A stretch of 39,746 bases of DNA from Lactobacillaceae bacterium (lineage in GTDB: Bacteria > Bacillota > Bacilli > Lactobacillales > Lactobacillaceae), in contig JAITQG010000024.1 in the NCBI GenBank assembly GCA_031289015.1, positions 1 to 39,746 of the forward strand, given 5' to 3'. Numbering within the stretch: position 1 is the first letter of the stretch; each line of letters starts with the position of its first letter. The position numbers were made by a program, and so were the translations under genes. Below the pieces are notes generated by a model. It searched no databases, was not told the DNA's origin, and saw only the letters and a list, made by a program, of their open reading frames with translations. Shown piece by piece: positions 9,091 to 18,771 of the stretch.

Positions 9091-9225
9091 TTAATATCCA
9101 CCATCCCCAGCAATGAAATCGGCACGTGTGGCCGCATCATTTACTGTGACGGTTGGTATTTTATCAAGACCAGCTAGGTAATTAACATCTGTAATTTCGA
9201 TTGATAGCTTTGTTGATTCTGACAT
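9091..9225 (-). CDS. Small 44-residue ORF between holA and rpsO, unknown function
   Basis: This is a complete ORF with ATG at 9223-9225 and TAA at 9091-9093. AGTGAGG stands eight bases before the ATG, a good ribosome site. The product begins MSESTKLSIEITDVNY and ends ADFIAGDGGY; it is acidic, soluble in character, rich in Thr, Asp, Ala and Ile, with no membrane segment, no cysteine and no motif I recognise. It starts 47 bases after the holA stop with no terminator between, so it is probably co-transcribed with comEA-comEC-holA. I cannot name a family. It may be a genuine small protein; expression is not shown by sequence alone. Confidence 0.55.
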   Translation of the reverse strand: MSESTKLSIEITDVNYLAGLDKIPTVTVNDAATRADFIAGDGGY

Positions 9226-9272
9226 AATAAGTACCTCACTTTTTAAAATAAATGGTCTGTAGCAAATTTCTT

Positions 9273-10298
9273 TTAACGCGCGGCTTTTTCTTGTTGATAT
9301 TGCAGCACAAACAACTCAAATAGTAATTCTGGATCGCGTTGGGTACTCTTTAATTGCTTCTCCATCGCTACCAAGCCCAGATACGCCTTGGCCAACGATT
9401 TGTATGAGAAGTTGCGCACCGTCTGCTTGGCGAGCTTAACGCGGTATGGATGCACCTTAAGCGCCGTTGCTGTACCTTGTTCACTCGTCGTGGCTGCTTT
9501 CACTTGCAACAACAATCTAAATTGACCAATCAGCGCACCATGCAATCGCAGCGGTTCTTCACCACTCGTTAACAACTCATGATACAGTGTGACGGCATTG
9601 GCGATTTTGTTTTTTAACAGCGCATCAATCAAATCAAAAATATTTTCACCTAACGTCTTAGTGACCAGATTCAACACCGCTTCTTCGTCAATGATTTTCG
9701 TTTCAAAGCGGTACAACATCAATTTGTCGAGCTCCGCCATGATTTGTGTAATATCTAAGTTAGTCAACCGCAATAACAATTGCCCCGCGGCTGGATTGAT
9801 TTGAAAACCATGTTCGCTTAATTTAGCTTGCACCATTTGCGCAATTTCTTTTTCAGTAATATCGCCAAATGGTAAATAGGCCACGCGTTCTTTGAGCAAC
9901 TTGGTGATTTTCTTGCGGCCATCCAGTTTCTCAAAGGGCGCAAAAATCACCAAAATTGTTTGTGGCTCAGGGTGTTCAATATACTCGATTAAATCATCAA
10001 CTTGATGTTCAATCTTGCCCCCCGTCTCACCAGTTAAAAAGCCAGCGTTATCAATAATGACCACGCGCTTATCGCCAAAAAATGGAATCGAACGTGCGTC
10101 ATCAATCGCATAGCCCAAAGGAACTTCGCGCATATCAAACGGCGCCAAATTCATCGAGCGATCATCTGGTTCAATTAAGTCAGTAAACGCTTGGCGCACT
10201 TGGCGTAATAAATATTGGTCGGTGCCTTGAATCAGGTACACCGGGGCAACCTGCTTGGCCGTTAAATCAGTTTTTAGTTGTTGAAATGTCAGCTCCAT
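9273..10298 (-). CDS. holA: DNA polymerase III subunit delta
   Basis: The product (341 residues from the chosen start) is the delta subunit of the clamp loader, which opens the sliding clamp. It shows the family's weak AAA-type N-terminal domain (VAPVYLIQGTDQYLLRQV, then FFGDKRVVIIDNAGFL) and the helical C-terminal domain with TKTLGENIFDLIDALLKNK and LRLHGALIGQFRLLLQ. A longer reading from 10331 is open, but the ATG at 10296-10298 is preferred: it gives the normal N-terminus (MELTFQQLK) and has GGAGG ten bases ahead. The gene overlaps the end of comEC by 32 bases, so the two are translationally close. The comE-holA order is typical of Bacilli. Confidence 0.93.
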   Translation of the reverse strand: MELTFQQLKTDLTAKQVAPVYLIQGTDQYLLRQVRQAFTDLIEPDDRSMNLAPFDMREVPLGYAIDDARSIPFFGDKRVVIIDNAGFLTGETGGKIEHQVDDLIEYIEHPEPQTILVIFAPFEKLDGRKKITKLLKERVAYLPFGDITEKEIAQMVQAKLSEHGFQINPAAGQLLLRLTNLDITQIMAELDKLMLYRFETKIIDEEAVLNLVTKTLGENIFDLIDALLKNKIANAVTLYHELLTSGEEPLRLHGALIGQFRLLLQVKAATTSEQGTATALKVHPYRVKLAKQTVRNFSYKSLAKAYLGLVAMEKQLKSTQRDPELLFELFVLQYQQEKAAR

Positions 10299-12516
10299 TA
10301 AGTTGCATCCTCCACCATGTTTTATTTCCAAACCACATATAGTCTACCATACCATGAACTTGCGTATTATAGATGCGCATTTTTGCATTTTGTGCGGTTT
10401 GTAAAGTTTCCGGGCGCGGATGCTTAAACCGATTATCCCGGCCAGCTGAAACGATGCCGATTTGCGGTTGAATTTGGGCAATCAAACCCGGTGCAGTACT
10501 CGTGTGCGAACCATGATGGCCGAATTTAAAATTATCAATTTTACCCAACCCAAATTGGCTCGCCACCTTTAATTCGCCCGCTTGATCTAAATCACCCGAA
10601 AACCAAAAGCGCTCTGGACCAAATTGACCAATTAACACAATCGAATCTTCATTTTCAGCTTTCCCGGCCTCAAATGGATGCAAAAATTGCACCGGCAAGG
10701 CATGCTTTGTAGTGATATCGACCGGCCAAGCTTTGATGCCAGTCGGCTTAATCTGGCGTTGATAAGCCGTTGTCAATTCCATACCACTGGGAAAATACAC
10801 GTTTTTGATGGGAATTTGCTTGGCCAGCGCATTGAAATTGCCCAAGTGGTCAGCGTCTTTGTGGGTCAATACTACGCCATCCAGCTGACCAATCCCCAGC
10901 CCCTTCAAGTTATGCGCGAGTTCTTCGGCTTGCCGGGTGCTGACCGCTCGTTGTCTCCACGCATCTGTTTTAAACTGCATTTGGCCACCGACATCGAGCA
11001 TAAAGACTTGGCGTTGAAACGGCGGCACAAATAAGGTCGCATCCCCCTGCCCAACATCAAAATAAATCACGTGGCCAACAGGATTGCAGCGCGGCACCAG
11101 ATACATAACCACGCATAATCCCGCCAACACAATATTTTTGCGACGTGTACAGTGCGCCAAATTTAGCACCAACAGCCCAAAAATAAGACTGACTAAGATC
11201 AACGGGGGCTGGCCAAACACGAGATTACCAGGCAAGGTCTCTAATTGGGCGACCAACCAACGAAAGAGCTCAATTCCGCTATTGGTCAGCGTTACTAGCA
11301 CTTCAAAATGCACTAACCGCGCCAAAACGCCAACCAGCACCAACGGCAAAATCACTACCGAAAACAACGGCACGCCCACAATATTGGCTACCAAAGCGGC
11401 GGGGTGCCATTCAAACGTATGCCAGACTAAAATCGGCATAATCAGCACGCCTAAGTACAGACTGACTTGCCACAGCGGCTTTTCCACCAGCCACAAGAGG
11501 CCAAACGATAAGCAATACGACAATTGCCCACCAAGCGTTTGCAAGATTCCGGGCTCAAATAAGAGCCCCAACAATAACGTTAACCCCCATAAATCAAGCG
11601 TAGATAAGCGCAGCCAACCGAGTTCTTTCCAACAACTAAATAGCGCCAACAAGACCGGCCGCACCAAGGAAACGACACAGCCGGCAAATAGCCATAACAA
11701 AAGCAACCCGATTTGCAACCCAAACAAACTCGGCTCTTTGCTTACCCCACCGCGCTTTCCAAGCCATCGCCACGCTGCATAAAACGCCATAACTTGAAAG
11801 CCTGAAATACTAAACAAATGCACCAACCCCATTTTTTGCACGCCTAAATTATCAGCATAAAAGGTCTGACGCGTATACCCCAGCAACAACGTCTCACCGT
11901 AATCACGCAGGCCCGGTGGTAAGCGTTCAAACCACCGTACCATTTGTAGATGGGTCGTTCGAATCTGGTCAATCAACAACTGCCACACATTTTGCGCCGT
12001 CCAAGTTTGCAGTTGCGCATTTTTAACGGTGACTTGCCATTTCATTTGATGCGTATACATATATTGCCGAAAATCAAAGCTGTAGCGATTGCGCTTGCTG
12101 TCAGGGATACTACATTCAAACTTTCCCACTAACGTCATGGTACGGGTAGCCAGTTTGAATTGCTTAACTTGAGCTGGTGAAGTTAAAATCCAGCGCAAAT
12201 AAACCCGCTCGCCCGTGGCCAATGTCGCCGGTCCATTGACAACATCCCCATTAATCCGCAGTTGATCAGGATGGATCATTAGTTGTGTCACGTGTTGTGG
12301 TGGCGGACTAGCTTGATTAACCTGTCGCTGCCACACATAACAACTCACCATGCAGAGCACCACCAAACCACTCAGCAAGCCATAACGCGCATATTTAACC
12401 AACAACAAGGCGCCAAACCAGCCAATCAACACCACACACCACCATTGCTGCCAGATTATCACCGCTTGGCAACTTACTAATCCCAAGGCCAGCACCAACC
12501 AATAACCGCTCTTCAT
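10267..12516 (-). CDS. comEC: ComEC/Rec2 DNA-uptake channel protein
   Basis: The 749-residue membrane protein is the channel for single-stranded DNA entry during transformation. It has hydrophobic segments near the N-terminus, then an extracytoplasmic region with an OB-like fold, the competence domain with many membrane helices (about residues 200-480), and a C-terminal metallo-beta-lactamase-like domain. In the latter DVGQGDA, THKDADHLGN (HxDxDH), SGDLD and FGHHGSH are intact, so the nuclease-like site looks functional. It starts within the stop of comEA (TAATG overlap). The frame is intact over full length, so competence is possible if the other com genes are present elsewhere; no comEB lies here. 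Confidence 0.95.
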   Translation of the reverse strand: MKSGYWLVLALGLVSCQAVIIWQQWWCVVLIGWFGALLLVKYARYGLLSGLVVLCMVSCYVWQRQVNQASPPPQHVTQLMIHPDQLRINGDVVNGPATLATGERVYLRWILTSPAQVKQFKLATRTMTLVGKFECSIPDSKRNRYSFDFRQYMYTHQMKWQVTVKNAQLQTWTAQNVWQLLIDQIRTTHLQMVRWFERLPPGLRDYGETLLLGYTRQTFYADNLGVQKMGLVHLFSISGFQVMAFYAAWRWLGKRGGVSKEPSLFGLQIGLLLLWLFAGCVVSLVRPVLLALFSCWKELGWLRLSTLDLWGLTLLLGLLFEPGILQTLGGQLSYCLSFGLLWLVEKPLWQVSLYLGVLIMPILVWHTFEWHPAALVANIVGVPLFSVVILPLVLVGVLARLVHFEVLVTLTNSGIELFRWLVAQLETLPGNLVFGQPPLILVSLIFGLLVLNLAHCTRRKNIVLAGLCVVMYLVPRCNPVGHVIYFDVGQGDATLFVPPFQRQVFMLDVGGQMQFKTDAWRQRAVSTRQAEELAHNLKGLGIGQLDGVVLTHKDADHLGNFNALAKQIPIKNVYFPSGMELTTAYQRQIKPTGIKAWPVDITTKHALPVQFLHPFEAGKAENEDSIVLIGQFGPERFWFSGDLDQAGELKVASQFGLGKIDNFKFGHHGSHTSTAPGLIAQIQPQIGIVSAGRDNRFKHPRPETLQTAQNAKMRIYNTQVHGMVDYMWFGNKTWWRMQLNGADISTTKN

Positions 12517-13187
12517 TACGGCACCTGCAAATAGGGGCGCAGTTTTTCAAGCGTCTTCTCACCAATCCCGCTCACTTCACGCAAATCTTCAACCGTTTTA
12601 AACCCACCCATTTGATCACGTTGGGCGATGATGTCCGCCGCCCGCTTTTCACCAATTCCCGGCAACGTTTGCAATTCAGTCGTCGTGGCCGTATTGACGG
12701 CGACCAGCGCAGTAGCCCCAGCAGCACCTCCAACTGGCGCACTCCCCGGCACCCCACCAGCCGCTGGAGTCGCCGTGCCGGGTAGCGCAAATTCGTCAGG
12801 GACGGTCTCATCACCTTGGGGAATATACAACACCTGCCCATCCACGAGTTTAGCGGCCAAATTAATCCGCTTTAAATCCACATCCGCCAAATGCCCACCA
12901 GCTTTGCGCAATACCTCACTGACCACCGGTGCTTGCGTAAAACGATAGACACCCGGCTTATGCACGCCACCCTTCACATCCACAACAATCAGCGTGGCCA
13001 CACTACTAACTTGACTAGTCGTGGCCTTACTTGCCAATTGCTCAGGTGCCACCGGTTCAGCTAATTCAGCCTGTGGGGTAGCTGTCGTCTGCGTTTGCCA
13101 CCAAATTAAACCGCCCGCCAACACCACCACACTAGCAATCCCCGCTAGCAAATATTTCTTGTACCGCGTTAATAATAAATCCAACAT
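12516..13187 (-). CDS. comEA: ComEA competence DNA receptor
   Basis: The 223-residue protein has one N-terminal membrane anchor (residues 13-30), a SLBB domain (about 67-122, with VVDVKGGVHKPGVY), a flexible Ala/Gly/Pro linker, and a C-terminal helix-hairpin-helix DNA-binding domain (about 160-222, with VNTATTTELQTLPGIGEKRA and EVSGIGEKTLEKL). This is the full ComEA architecture; it binds double-stranded DNA outside the membrane and hands it to ComEC. The ATG has GGAGGG nearby. The upstream glf gene ends at a strong terminator, so comEA probably has its own promoter in the 100-base gap, which I could not assign. Confidence 0.95.
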   Translation of the reverse strand: MLDLLLTRYKKYLLAGIASVVVLAGGLIWWQTQTTATPQAELAEPVAPEQLASKATTSQVSSVATLIVVDVKGGVHKPGVYRFTQAPVVSEVLRKAGGHLADVDLKRINLAAKLVDGQVLYIPQGDETVPDEFALPGTATPAAGGVPGSAPVGGAAGATALVAVNTATTTELQTLPGIGEKRAADIIAQRDQMGGFKTVEDLREVSGIGEKTLEKLRPYLQVP

Positions 13188-13244
13188 TTTTTAGCCCTCC
13201 ACTAATAAAATGCCAGCAACTACCCAAAACGTTGAAAACTCGTC

Positions 13245-13277
13245 AAAAAAATCCCACTCGCCTTAGCAAGTAGGATT
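13245..13277 (-). terminator. Terminator of glf
   Basis: On the minus strand AATCCTACTTGC, a TAAG loop and GCGAGTGGGATT form a 12-pair stem with two wobbles, followed by a T-run. It separates the glf transcript from comEA. Confidence 0.88.
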
Positions 13278-13287
13278 GTTTAGTTAA

Positions 13288-14469
13288 TTATTTTGTTTCG
13301 TCATGGGCAAAGTTGAAGTCAGCTGGAATATTAAATTCGTGACGGACTTCATTCAAAGCAGCATTGAAGACTTGGTCCATATCAAAGTAACGATATTGTC
13401 CCAAACGGCCACCAAAGATGACGTTTTCGTTGCCAGAACGCGCTTCTTTGGCATATGCCTTGTAGATTTGCGTATTCTTTTCGTCGTTAACTGGATAGTA
13501 AGCTTCCTTGGTGCGATCCCAATCTTGTGGGTATTCGCGAGTAATCATCGTCACCCCTTCGTCAGCCAAGCCGTCAAAGTGCTTCCATTCCATCACACGC
13601 GTGTATGGCGTTTCCGCATCAGTATAGTTGATTACCGCGTTACCTTGGTAGTTTTCAGATTGAATCGTCTCGGTTTCAAAGCGCAATGAACGGTATTCCA
13701 ATTCACCATGCTTGTAATCAAAGAATTGATCAATCATCCCCGTGTACAAAACGCGTGGGAAGTCAGCCAAATATTCATCCTTGTGGGCAAAGAAATCAGC
13801 ATTAACTTGCACGTCGATCAATGGGTTGTCCAAAATCATCTTTTCAAAGATTTGGGTATACCCACCAACTGGAATCCCTTGGTAACGGTGGTTGAAATAG
13901 TTGTTGTCGTAAATGAAGCGAACTGGCAAACGCTTGATGATAAACGCTGGCAATTCAGTGGCTTTACGACCCCATTGCTTTTCAGTATAGCCCTTGATCA
14001 ACTTTTCATAGATGTCGGTCCCAATCAAAGAAATCGCTTGTTCTTCCAAGTTGCGTGGGGCGTGCCCGTTCAAGCCACCCAAAGCTGCTTCTTTTTGCGC
14101 TTCGATCTTAGCCTTGGCTTCATCAGGCGTCTTAGTGCCCCACATCTCATAGAACGTATTCATGTTAAATGGCAAGTTGTACAAATCACCCTTGTAATTG
14201 GCCACAACTTGGTTTTGATAACCATTAAATTCAGCAAATTGGCGAATATAATCCCAAACTTCTTTGTTATCAGTATGGAAAATATGGGCCCCAAAATCAT
14301 GTACCGTGATGCCGTTTTCAGTATGCGTGTACATATTTCCAGCGATGTGTGAACGCTTTTCGATAATCAATGAACGCTTACCACGCTTGGCAGCTTCATA
14401 GGCGAAGATTGAGCCAAAGGGACCCGCTCCAACAATCAGATAATCATAATTTTTATCATTTAAAGTCAT
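13288..14469 (-). CDS. glf: UDP-galactopyranose mutase
   Basis: The 393-residue flavoprotein interconverts UDP-galactopyranose and UDP-galactofuranose, the donor for galactofuranose in surface glycans. The N-terminal FAD site (VGAGPFGS, then EKRSHIAGN) and the family segments HIFHT, YTEKQWG, IPVGGYTQIFE and the C-terminal FGGRLGQYRYFDMDQV are all present, and length is normal. AGGAGC precedes the ATG. The gene follows a family 2 glycosyltransferase by 79 bases; together they form a supply-and-transfer pair for galactofuranose. They are not in a recognisable polysaccharide cluster within this window. Confidence 0.96.
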   Translation of the reverse strand: MTLNDKNYDYLIVGAGPFGSIFAYEAAKRGKRSLIIEKRSHIAGNMYTHTENGITVHDFGAHIFHTDNKEVWDYIRQFAEFNGYQNQVVANYKGDLYNLPFNMNTFYEMWGTKTPDEAKAKIEAQKEAALGGLNGHAPRNLEEQAISLIGTDIYEKLIKGYTEKQWGRKATELPAFIIKRLPVRFIYDNNYFNHRYQGIPVGGYTQIFEKMILDNPLIDVQVNADFFAHKDEYLADFPRVLYTGMIDQFFDYKHGELEYRSLRFETETIQSENYQGNAVINYTDAETPYTRVMEWKHFDGLADEGVTMITREYPQDWDRTKEAYYPVNDEKNTQIYKAYAKEARSGNENVIFGGRLGQYRYFDMDQVFNAALNEVRHEFNIPADFNFAHDETK

Positions 14470-14548
14470 TTTTTTGCTCCTAGTATCCTAGTGTAAATAT
14501 CCATAAACTACTTTACCATAAACCACTCCAGCCGACACAATCGGGGGG

Positions 14549-15451
14549 CTATTTTAAAGTATCCTTAGTATCTGCAAATTCAATCGTGGGCTTAAATTTC
14601 AAACCGCCCACAACCCCCTGATACAAGACTTTTAACCGCGCCCCACGTTGCAATACGCCAGGTTTACCAATCAGACGTAAGGCCTCCAAGGTAATGCGCA
14701 CGTTTGATTTAACGTGTCCCATCAGTTGGCGTTTGGCGCCGTAATACACCTTGTTGCGATATGAATAAAAGTAGCGTGGCAAGCGATCAAGTGAGTCATT
14801 CATAATATTTGAACCCACGTTGGTCGCCATCTTATGCGTAACCCTCGCCGCGGGAATGAAATACCCTGGGGCCACCCGAGCAGCGCGTTCAGTGTATTCA
14901 ATATCATCCCCCCAAATAAAGAAGTCCGTAATCGGCAAGCCAATCTGGGCGACAATTTGCCGCGGCATCAACAGCGAAACAAACGTCGCATTCATTAATT
15001 CAACCGGCTCAGTCGCATCTTCAGGAACTTTCCCAAGCGTACCTTTAGGCGCCGGATCATTCATCTTAGCGCGGTGCCCATCAATCCATCGGACATCGGC
15101 AGCCAAAAAGCCAAAGTTAGGTTGTTTGGCTCCAAACTCCAAAAATCCCGTTAATGTGTCTGGGTGCACCAGAGTATCATCATCCATCAACCACACATAA
15201 TCATCATTGGTGTGCTCCATAAAATAGCGCACCCCACGATTAAAACCGCCCGCCCCACCGATATTTTCAGGGAGCCGGACATATTCAATCTGATTACCCA
15301 AGCTCGTCAAATAATCCACAGTATCTGCCTTGGAATTATTATCCACCACGATGATGTGTTCAACTTTAACTAGTGAGGCCTGCAAAGCTGCAATGGCCTC
15401 TTTTAATAGTTCTAAGCGGTTATAGGTGACAATCACTGCACTTACACTCAT
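14549..15451 (-). CDS. Family 2 glycosyltransferase, probable galactofuranosyltransferase
   Basis: The 300-residue GT-A fold enzyme starts MSVSAVIVTYNRLELLKEA and carries the metal-binding WLMDDDTLVHP motif near residue 90 and the acceptor-side WGDDIEYTERA motif near residue 185. No membrane helices are evident, so it should act at the inner face of the membrane on a lipid-linked or nucleotide-sugar substrate. Its neighbour glf makes UDP-galactofuranose, and the DDD plus WGDD-E pattern also occurs in galactofuranosyl- and rhamnosyltransferases; galactofuranose transfer is therefore the favoured inference, not proven. The ATG has GAGGAG. It follows gatB by 67 bases and no clear terminator is seen, so it may be read from the gat operon. 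Confidence 0.82.
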   Translation of the reverse strand: MSVSAVIVTYNRLELLKEAIAALQASLVKVEHIIVVDNNSKADTVDYLTSLGNQIEYVRLPENIGGAGGFNRGVRYFMEHTNDDYVWLMDDDTLVHPDTLTGFLEFGAKQPNFGFLAADVRWIDGHRAKMNDPAPKGTLGKVPEDATEPVELMNATFVSLLMPRQIVAQIGLPITDFFIWGDDIEYTERAARVAPGYFIPAARVTHKMATNVGSNIMNDSLDRLPRYFYSYRNKVYYGAKRQLMGHVKSNVRITLEALRLIGKPGVLQRGARLKVLYQGVVGGLKFKPTIEFADTKDTLK

Positions 15452-15518
15452 GCTTAACTCCTCATTTTACGCAATAAAACAGCACCACACGACGATGATA
15501 CTGTTATTTACGCTCAAA

Positions 15519-16958
15519 TTACTTACGTGCATCCAACCCTTGCATCAACAATTCATTGACAACATTTGGATTGGCATTCCCCTTCGTTTGCTTCATGATT
15601 TGGCCGATCAAGGCTTTAATCGCGCGATCCTTACCAGCATGGAAGTCAGAAACTGATTGGGCATTGTTGTCCAAAACTTCATCGATGATTGGCATCAAGA
15701 CCGCTGGATCAGACAATTGCTTCAAGCCATTCGCTTCAACATAGGCCGCTGGATTTTCACCTTGCGTGATGGCTTCAAAGACCTTCTTGGCCATCTTGGT
15801 TGAAATCGTGCCATCTTCAATCAAAGCAATCATGCCGGCCAAGTTTGCTGGCGTCAATTTAGTGTCTTGCAAATCCAAATGTTCAGCATTCAAGAAGGCG
15901 TTGACATCCCCAATCAAATAATTGGCCGCACGCTTGGCATCAGCTCCATTTTTAATCGTGGCATCAAAGAAATCAGCCATTGCCAACGTTTGCGTCAACA
16001 CTTCAGCGTCATATTGCTCCAAGCCCAAGTCATTCACATAACGAGTCCGACGTGATGGCGCAGCTTCTGGCAACTTAGCCTCGACTTCATCGACCCAACT
16101 TTGGTCAATGTGGATTGGTGACAAGTCTGGTTCAGGGAAATAGCGATAATCATCAGCGGTTTCCTTCACCCGCATCAAAACGGTCGTGCCCGTCGTTTCA
16201 TCAAAACGGCGTGTTTGTTGCTTAATAGTTTCACCAGCCAAATAAATTTGGGCTTGGCGTTGTTCTTCGTATTCAAGGCCCTTACGCACAAAGTTGAATG
16301 AATTCAAATTCTTCAATTCGACCTTCGTCCCATATTCCTTTGAACCGACTGGACGAATTGAAATATTGGCGTCAACTCGCATTGAGCCCTCTTCCATCTT
16401 CACATCAGAAATCCCCGTGAATTGGATAGCTTGCTTCAAAGCTTCCAAATACGCATAGGCTTCATCAGGGGTCTTGATATCAGGTTCCCCAACGATTTCG
16501 ATCAATGGTGTGCCTTGTCGATTCAAGTCGACATATGAATAACCGTCATCCCCGTGGGTATTTTTTCCGGCGTCTTCTTCGACGTGCAGTTCAGTAATTC
16601 CAACCCGCTTAGTTTGCCCATCGACATTAATTTCCAACCAACCATTTTTACCAATTGGCTCAAAGGCTTGGGTGATTTGGTAGGCCTTGGGATTATCAGG
16701 ATAGAAATAATTCTTCCGATCCCAATGCAAATCGCGCGTAACTTCAGCATGCAAAGCCAACGTTGCCATCATCCCATATTCCAATGCACCTTTATTGGCT
16801 TGAGGAAGGACCCCAGGATAACCCCAGTCAATCACGTTGGTGTTGGCATTTGGAGTAGCACCAAAGGAAACAGGTGAAGGTGACATCGCTTTAGAATTAG
16901 TCTTTAATTCAACGTGGACTTCAAGCCCAATTGTCGTTTCAAAATTTGAAATTGCCAT
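15519..16958 (-). CDS. gatB: Asp/Glu-tRNA amidotransferase subunit B
   Basis: The 479-residue subunit activates mischarged Glu-tRNA(Gln) or Asp-tRNA(Asn) in GatCAB. It opens with [22 protein letters not shown]-type residues, has the cradle-domain motifs ([32 protein letters not shown]) and ends in the tRNA-binding YqeY-like tail ([17 protein letters not shown]). Start and stop of gatA overlap as TAATG, with AGGAGG inside the end of gatA. Presence of GatCAB implies indirect synthesis of Gln-tRNA and possibly Asn-tRNA. Confidence 0.98.
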   Translation of the reverse strand: MAISNFETTIGLEVHVELKTNSKAMSPSPVSFGATPNANTNVIDWGYPGVLPQANKGALEYGMMATLALHAEVTRDLHWDRKNYFYPDNPKAYQITQAFEPIGKNGWLEINVDGQTKRVGITELHVEEDAGKNTHGDDGYSYVDLNRQGTPLIEIVGEPDIKTPDEAYAYLEALKQAIQFTGISDVKMEEGSMRVDANISIRPVGSKEYGTKVELKNLNSFNFVRKGLEYEEQRQAQIYLAGETIKQQTRRFDETTGTTVLMRVKETADDYRYFPEPDLSPIHIDQSWVDEVEAKLPEAAPSRRTRYVNDLGLEQYDAEVLTQTLAMADFFDATIKNGADAKRAANYLIGDVNAFLNAEHLDLQDTKLTPANLAGMIALIEDGTISTKMAKKVFEAITQGENPAAYVEANGLKQLSDPAVLMPIIDEVLDNNAQSVSDFHAGKDRAIKALIGQIMKQTKGNANPNVVNELLMQGLDARK

Positions 16959-18415
16959 TACTTAGCACCTCCTGGGATTTGTTCAAACAACCGTGTAGCT
17001 TGTTCAAAGGCATAAGCCGCCTTATAAACCGTTTCTTCTTGGAAGCGATTACCAATTAATTGCATCCCCACTGGCAAACCATCCACGAAGCCAGCATTGA
17101 TTGACAAACCAGGCAACCCCGCCATATTCACGGGAATCGTCAAAACGTCATTCATGTAGGCCACTTGTGGGTCTTCAGTGTTTTGTCCAAAGTCATATGC
17201 GACGTTTGGTGTGGTTGGTGCCACAATCAAATCGTATTTAGCAAAGACGTTTTGGAAATCTTCATTCATCAACGTCCGCACTTGGGCCGCCTTTTTAAAG
17301 TAGGCATCATATGAACCTGCAGACAGTGAATGTGTTCCCAGCATTATCCGGCGCTTAACTTCATCGCCGAACCCTTGCGTCCGCGTTTGCACATACAAAT
17401 CATCCAAGTTTTTAACATTGTCAGCCCTAAAGCCGTAACGAATTCCGTCAAAGCGTTGCAAGTTTGATGAAGCTTCTGATGAACCCAAGATGTAATACGC
17501 TGCCACGCCGTACTTAGTGTGTGGCATTGAAACTTCTTCAACAATGGCGCCCAAAGCTTCGAGTTGCTTGATTCCAACTTTAACTGTGTCGGCAACGTCA
17601 GTGTCGACACCTTCACCAAAGTATTCAACTGGCACGGCAATTTTCAAGCCTTTGATATCACCAGTCAAAGAAGCTGTGTAATCTGGCACAGCACGATCTG
17701 ATGAAGTTTGGTCACGGTTGTCATGGCCAGCAATCGCAGCCAAGACAGCCGCATTATCTTTAACCGTGCGGGTGAATTGGCCGATTTGGTCAAGCGATGA
17801 TGCAAAGGCAATCAAGCCCCACCGTGATACGCGACCATACGTAGGCTTCAATCCCACAATCCCGTTAAAAGCAGCTGGTTGGCGAATTGAGCCACCAGTA
17901 TCTGAACCCAATGCGAATGGCACTTGCCCAGCAGCAACCGCCACGGCTGAACCTCCTGAAGAACCACCTGGAATCTTGGTTTGATCCCACGCGTTTTTAG
18001 TTTGCTTGTAATATGAAGTTTCAGTCGTTGAACCCATGGCAAATTCATCCATGTTCAACTTACCAACCCCGATTGAACCAGCATCGGCCAACTTTTCAAC
18101 CACGGCCGCATTATAAATTGGCTTGAAGTTTTCCAAAATGTGCGAAGCCGCTGTGGTAGTCACACCTTCAGTCACCATGTTGTCTTTAATCCCATACGGA
18201 ATTCCTGACAAAATGTTGTTGGCATCAATCCCTTGTGCATCCACTTGGGCTGCCTTGGCCAAAGCTTCAGCATGCATAACCGTGATGAAAGCTTCGTATT
18301 TGTCATCAGTAGCCGCAATATTATCCAAAGTAGCTTGCGTCAATTCAACGGCACTAATTTCTTTGTTGACTAACTTGGTGTGCAAGTCGGTTAAATCGGT
18401 TGTTAAGAAATCCAT
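16958..18415 (-). CDS. gatA: Asp/Glu-tRNA amidotransferase subunit A
   Basis: The 485-residue amidase releases ammonia from glutamine for the GatCAB reaction. The Ser-cisSer-Lys triad is visible: Lys in [10 protein letters not shown], Ser in [12 protein letters not shown] and Ser in [14 protein letters not shown]. The ATG at 18413-18415 is chosen over the GTG two codons upstream (18419-18421), because AAGGAG is eight bases from the ATG but only two from the GTG. It lies 14 bases after gatC and overlaps gatB. Confidence 0.97.
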   Translation of the reverse strand: MDFLTTDLTDLHTKLVNKEISAVELTQATLDNIAATDDKYEAFITVMHAEALAKAAQVDAQGIDANNILSGIPYGIKDNMVTEGVTTTAASHILENFKPIYNAAVVEKLADAGSIGVGKLNMDEFAMGSTTETSYYKQTKNAWDQTKIPGGSSGGSAVAVAAGQVPFALGSDTGGSIRQPAAFNGIVGLKPTYGRVSRWGLIAFASSLDQIGQFTRTVKDNAAVLAAIAGHDNRDQTSSDRAVPDYTASLTGDIKGLKIAVPVEYFGEGVDTDVADTVKVGIKQLEALGAIVEEVSMPHTKYGVAAYYILGSSEASSNLQRFDGIRYGFRADNVKNLDDLYVQTRTQGFGDEVKRRIMLGTHSLSAGSYDAYFKKAAQVRTLMNEDFQNVFAKYDLIVAPTTPNVAYDFGQNTEDPQVAYMNDVLTIPVNMAGLPGLSINAGFVDGLPVGMQLIGNRFQEETVYKAAYAFEQATRLFEQIPGGAK

Positions 18416-18429
18416 TTTCACTACTCCTT

Positions 18430-18726
18430 TTAATCCAAAATTGAAGGAACCTTAATTGATGTTCCTTCATGCTCAGGTGCATTGGCCAATAGGGCGTCTG
18501 CTTGTTGCGCATTGACTGCGACGTCTTCACGCAAAACTGTGCGCATCTCAGTGACCGAATACGTTGGCTTTACACCATCCGTATCAACTTCGGCCAACAA
18601 ATCAACAAGATGAAAAATCTTGCCGAGTTGGGTCGTGAACTTCTCGGTTTCTTGTGGTGATAATGCCAACTTGGCTAATTCTGCCACGTGTAAAACTTCT
18701 TGCGACTCTAATTCTTGGTTTGCCAT
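18430..18726 (-). CDS. gatC: Asp/Glu-tRNA amidotransferase subunit C
   Basis: The 98-residue subunit wraps around and stabilises GatA. It has the expected N-terminal helix ([18 protein letters not shown]) and the C-terminal proline-rich belt ([19 protein letters not shown]). The start at 18724-18726 is preferred over an ATG two codons upstream, since AAGGA stands at eight bases here and only two bases from the other. First gene of gatCAB. A sequence TAGTGTAAAATAGA (18758-18771) upstream resembles an extended -10 promoter and recurs before ireB. Confidence 0.95.
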   Translation of the reverse strand: MANQELESQEVLHVAELAKLALSPQETEKFTTQLGKIFHLVDLLAEVDTDGVKPTYSVTEMRTVLREDVAVNAQQADALLANAPEHEGTSIKVPSILD

Positions 18727-18757
18727 CGTCATGTTCCTTTCATGGTTACATTTCTAT

Positions 18758-18771
18758 TCTATTTTACACTA
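18758..18771 (-). promoter_or_regulatory. Candidate -10 element of gatCAB
   Basis: TAGTGTAAAATAGA contains TG next to TAAAAT and overlaps the rsmF stop codon. The identical 14-mer stands upstream of ireB (32867-32880). No good -35 is seen. Confidence 0.4.

Noticed and set aside
10299-10331. Longer holA start at 10331
   Set aside because: It adds 11 non-homologous residues within comEC; the ATG at 10296-10298 has GGAGG and the normal N-terminus.
11084-11782. 232-residue open frame on the plus strand opposite comEC
   Set aside because: It is antisense to a well-supported gene, has biased composition (Asn, Thr, Lys, Ser) and no ribosome site or motif.
13708-14352. 214-residue plus-strand frame opposite glf
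   Set aside because: Shadow of glf; the glf frame has full family motifs and length.
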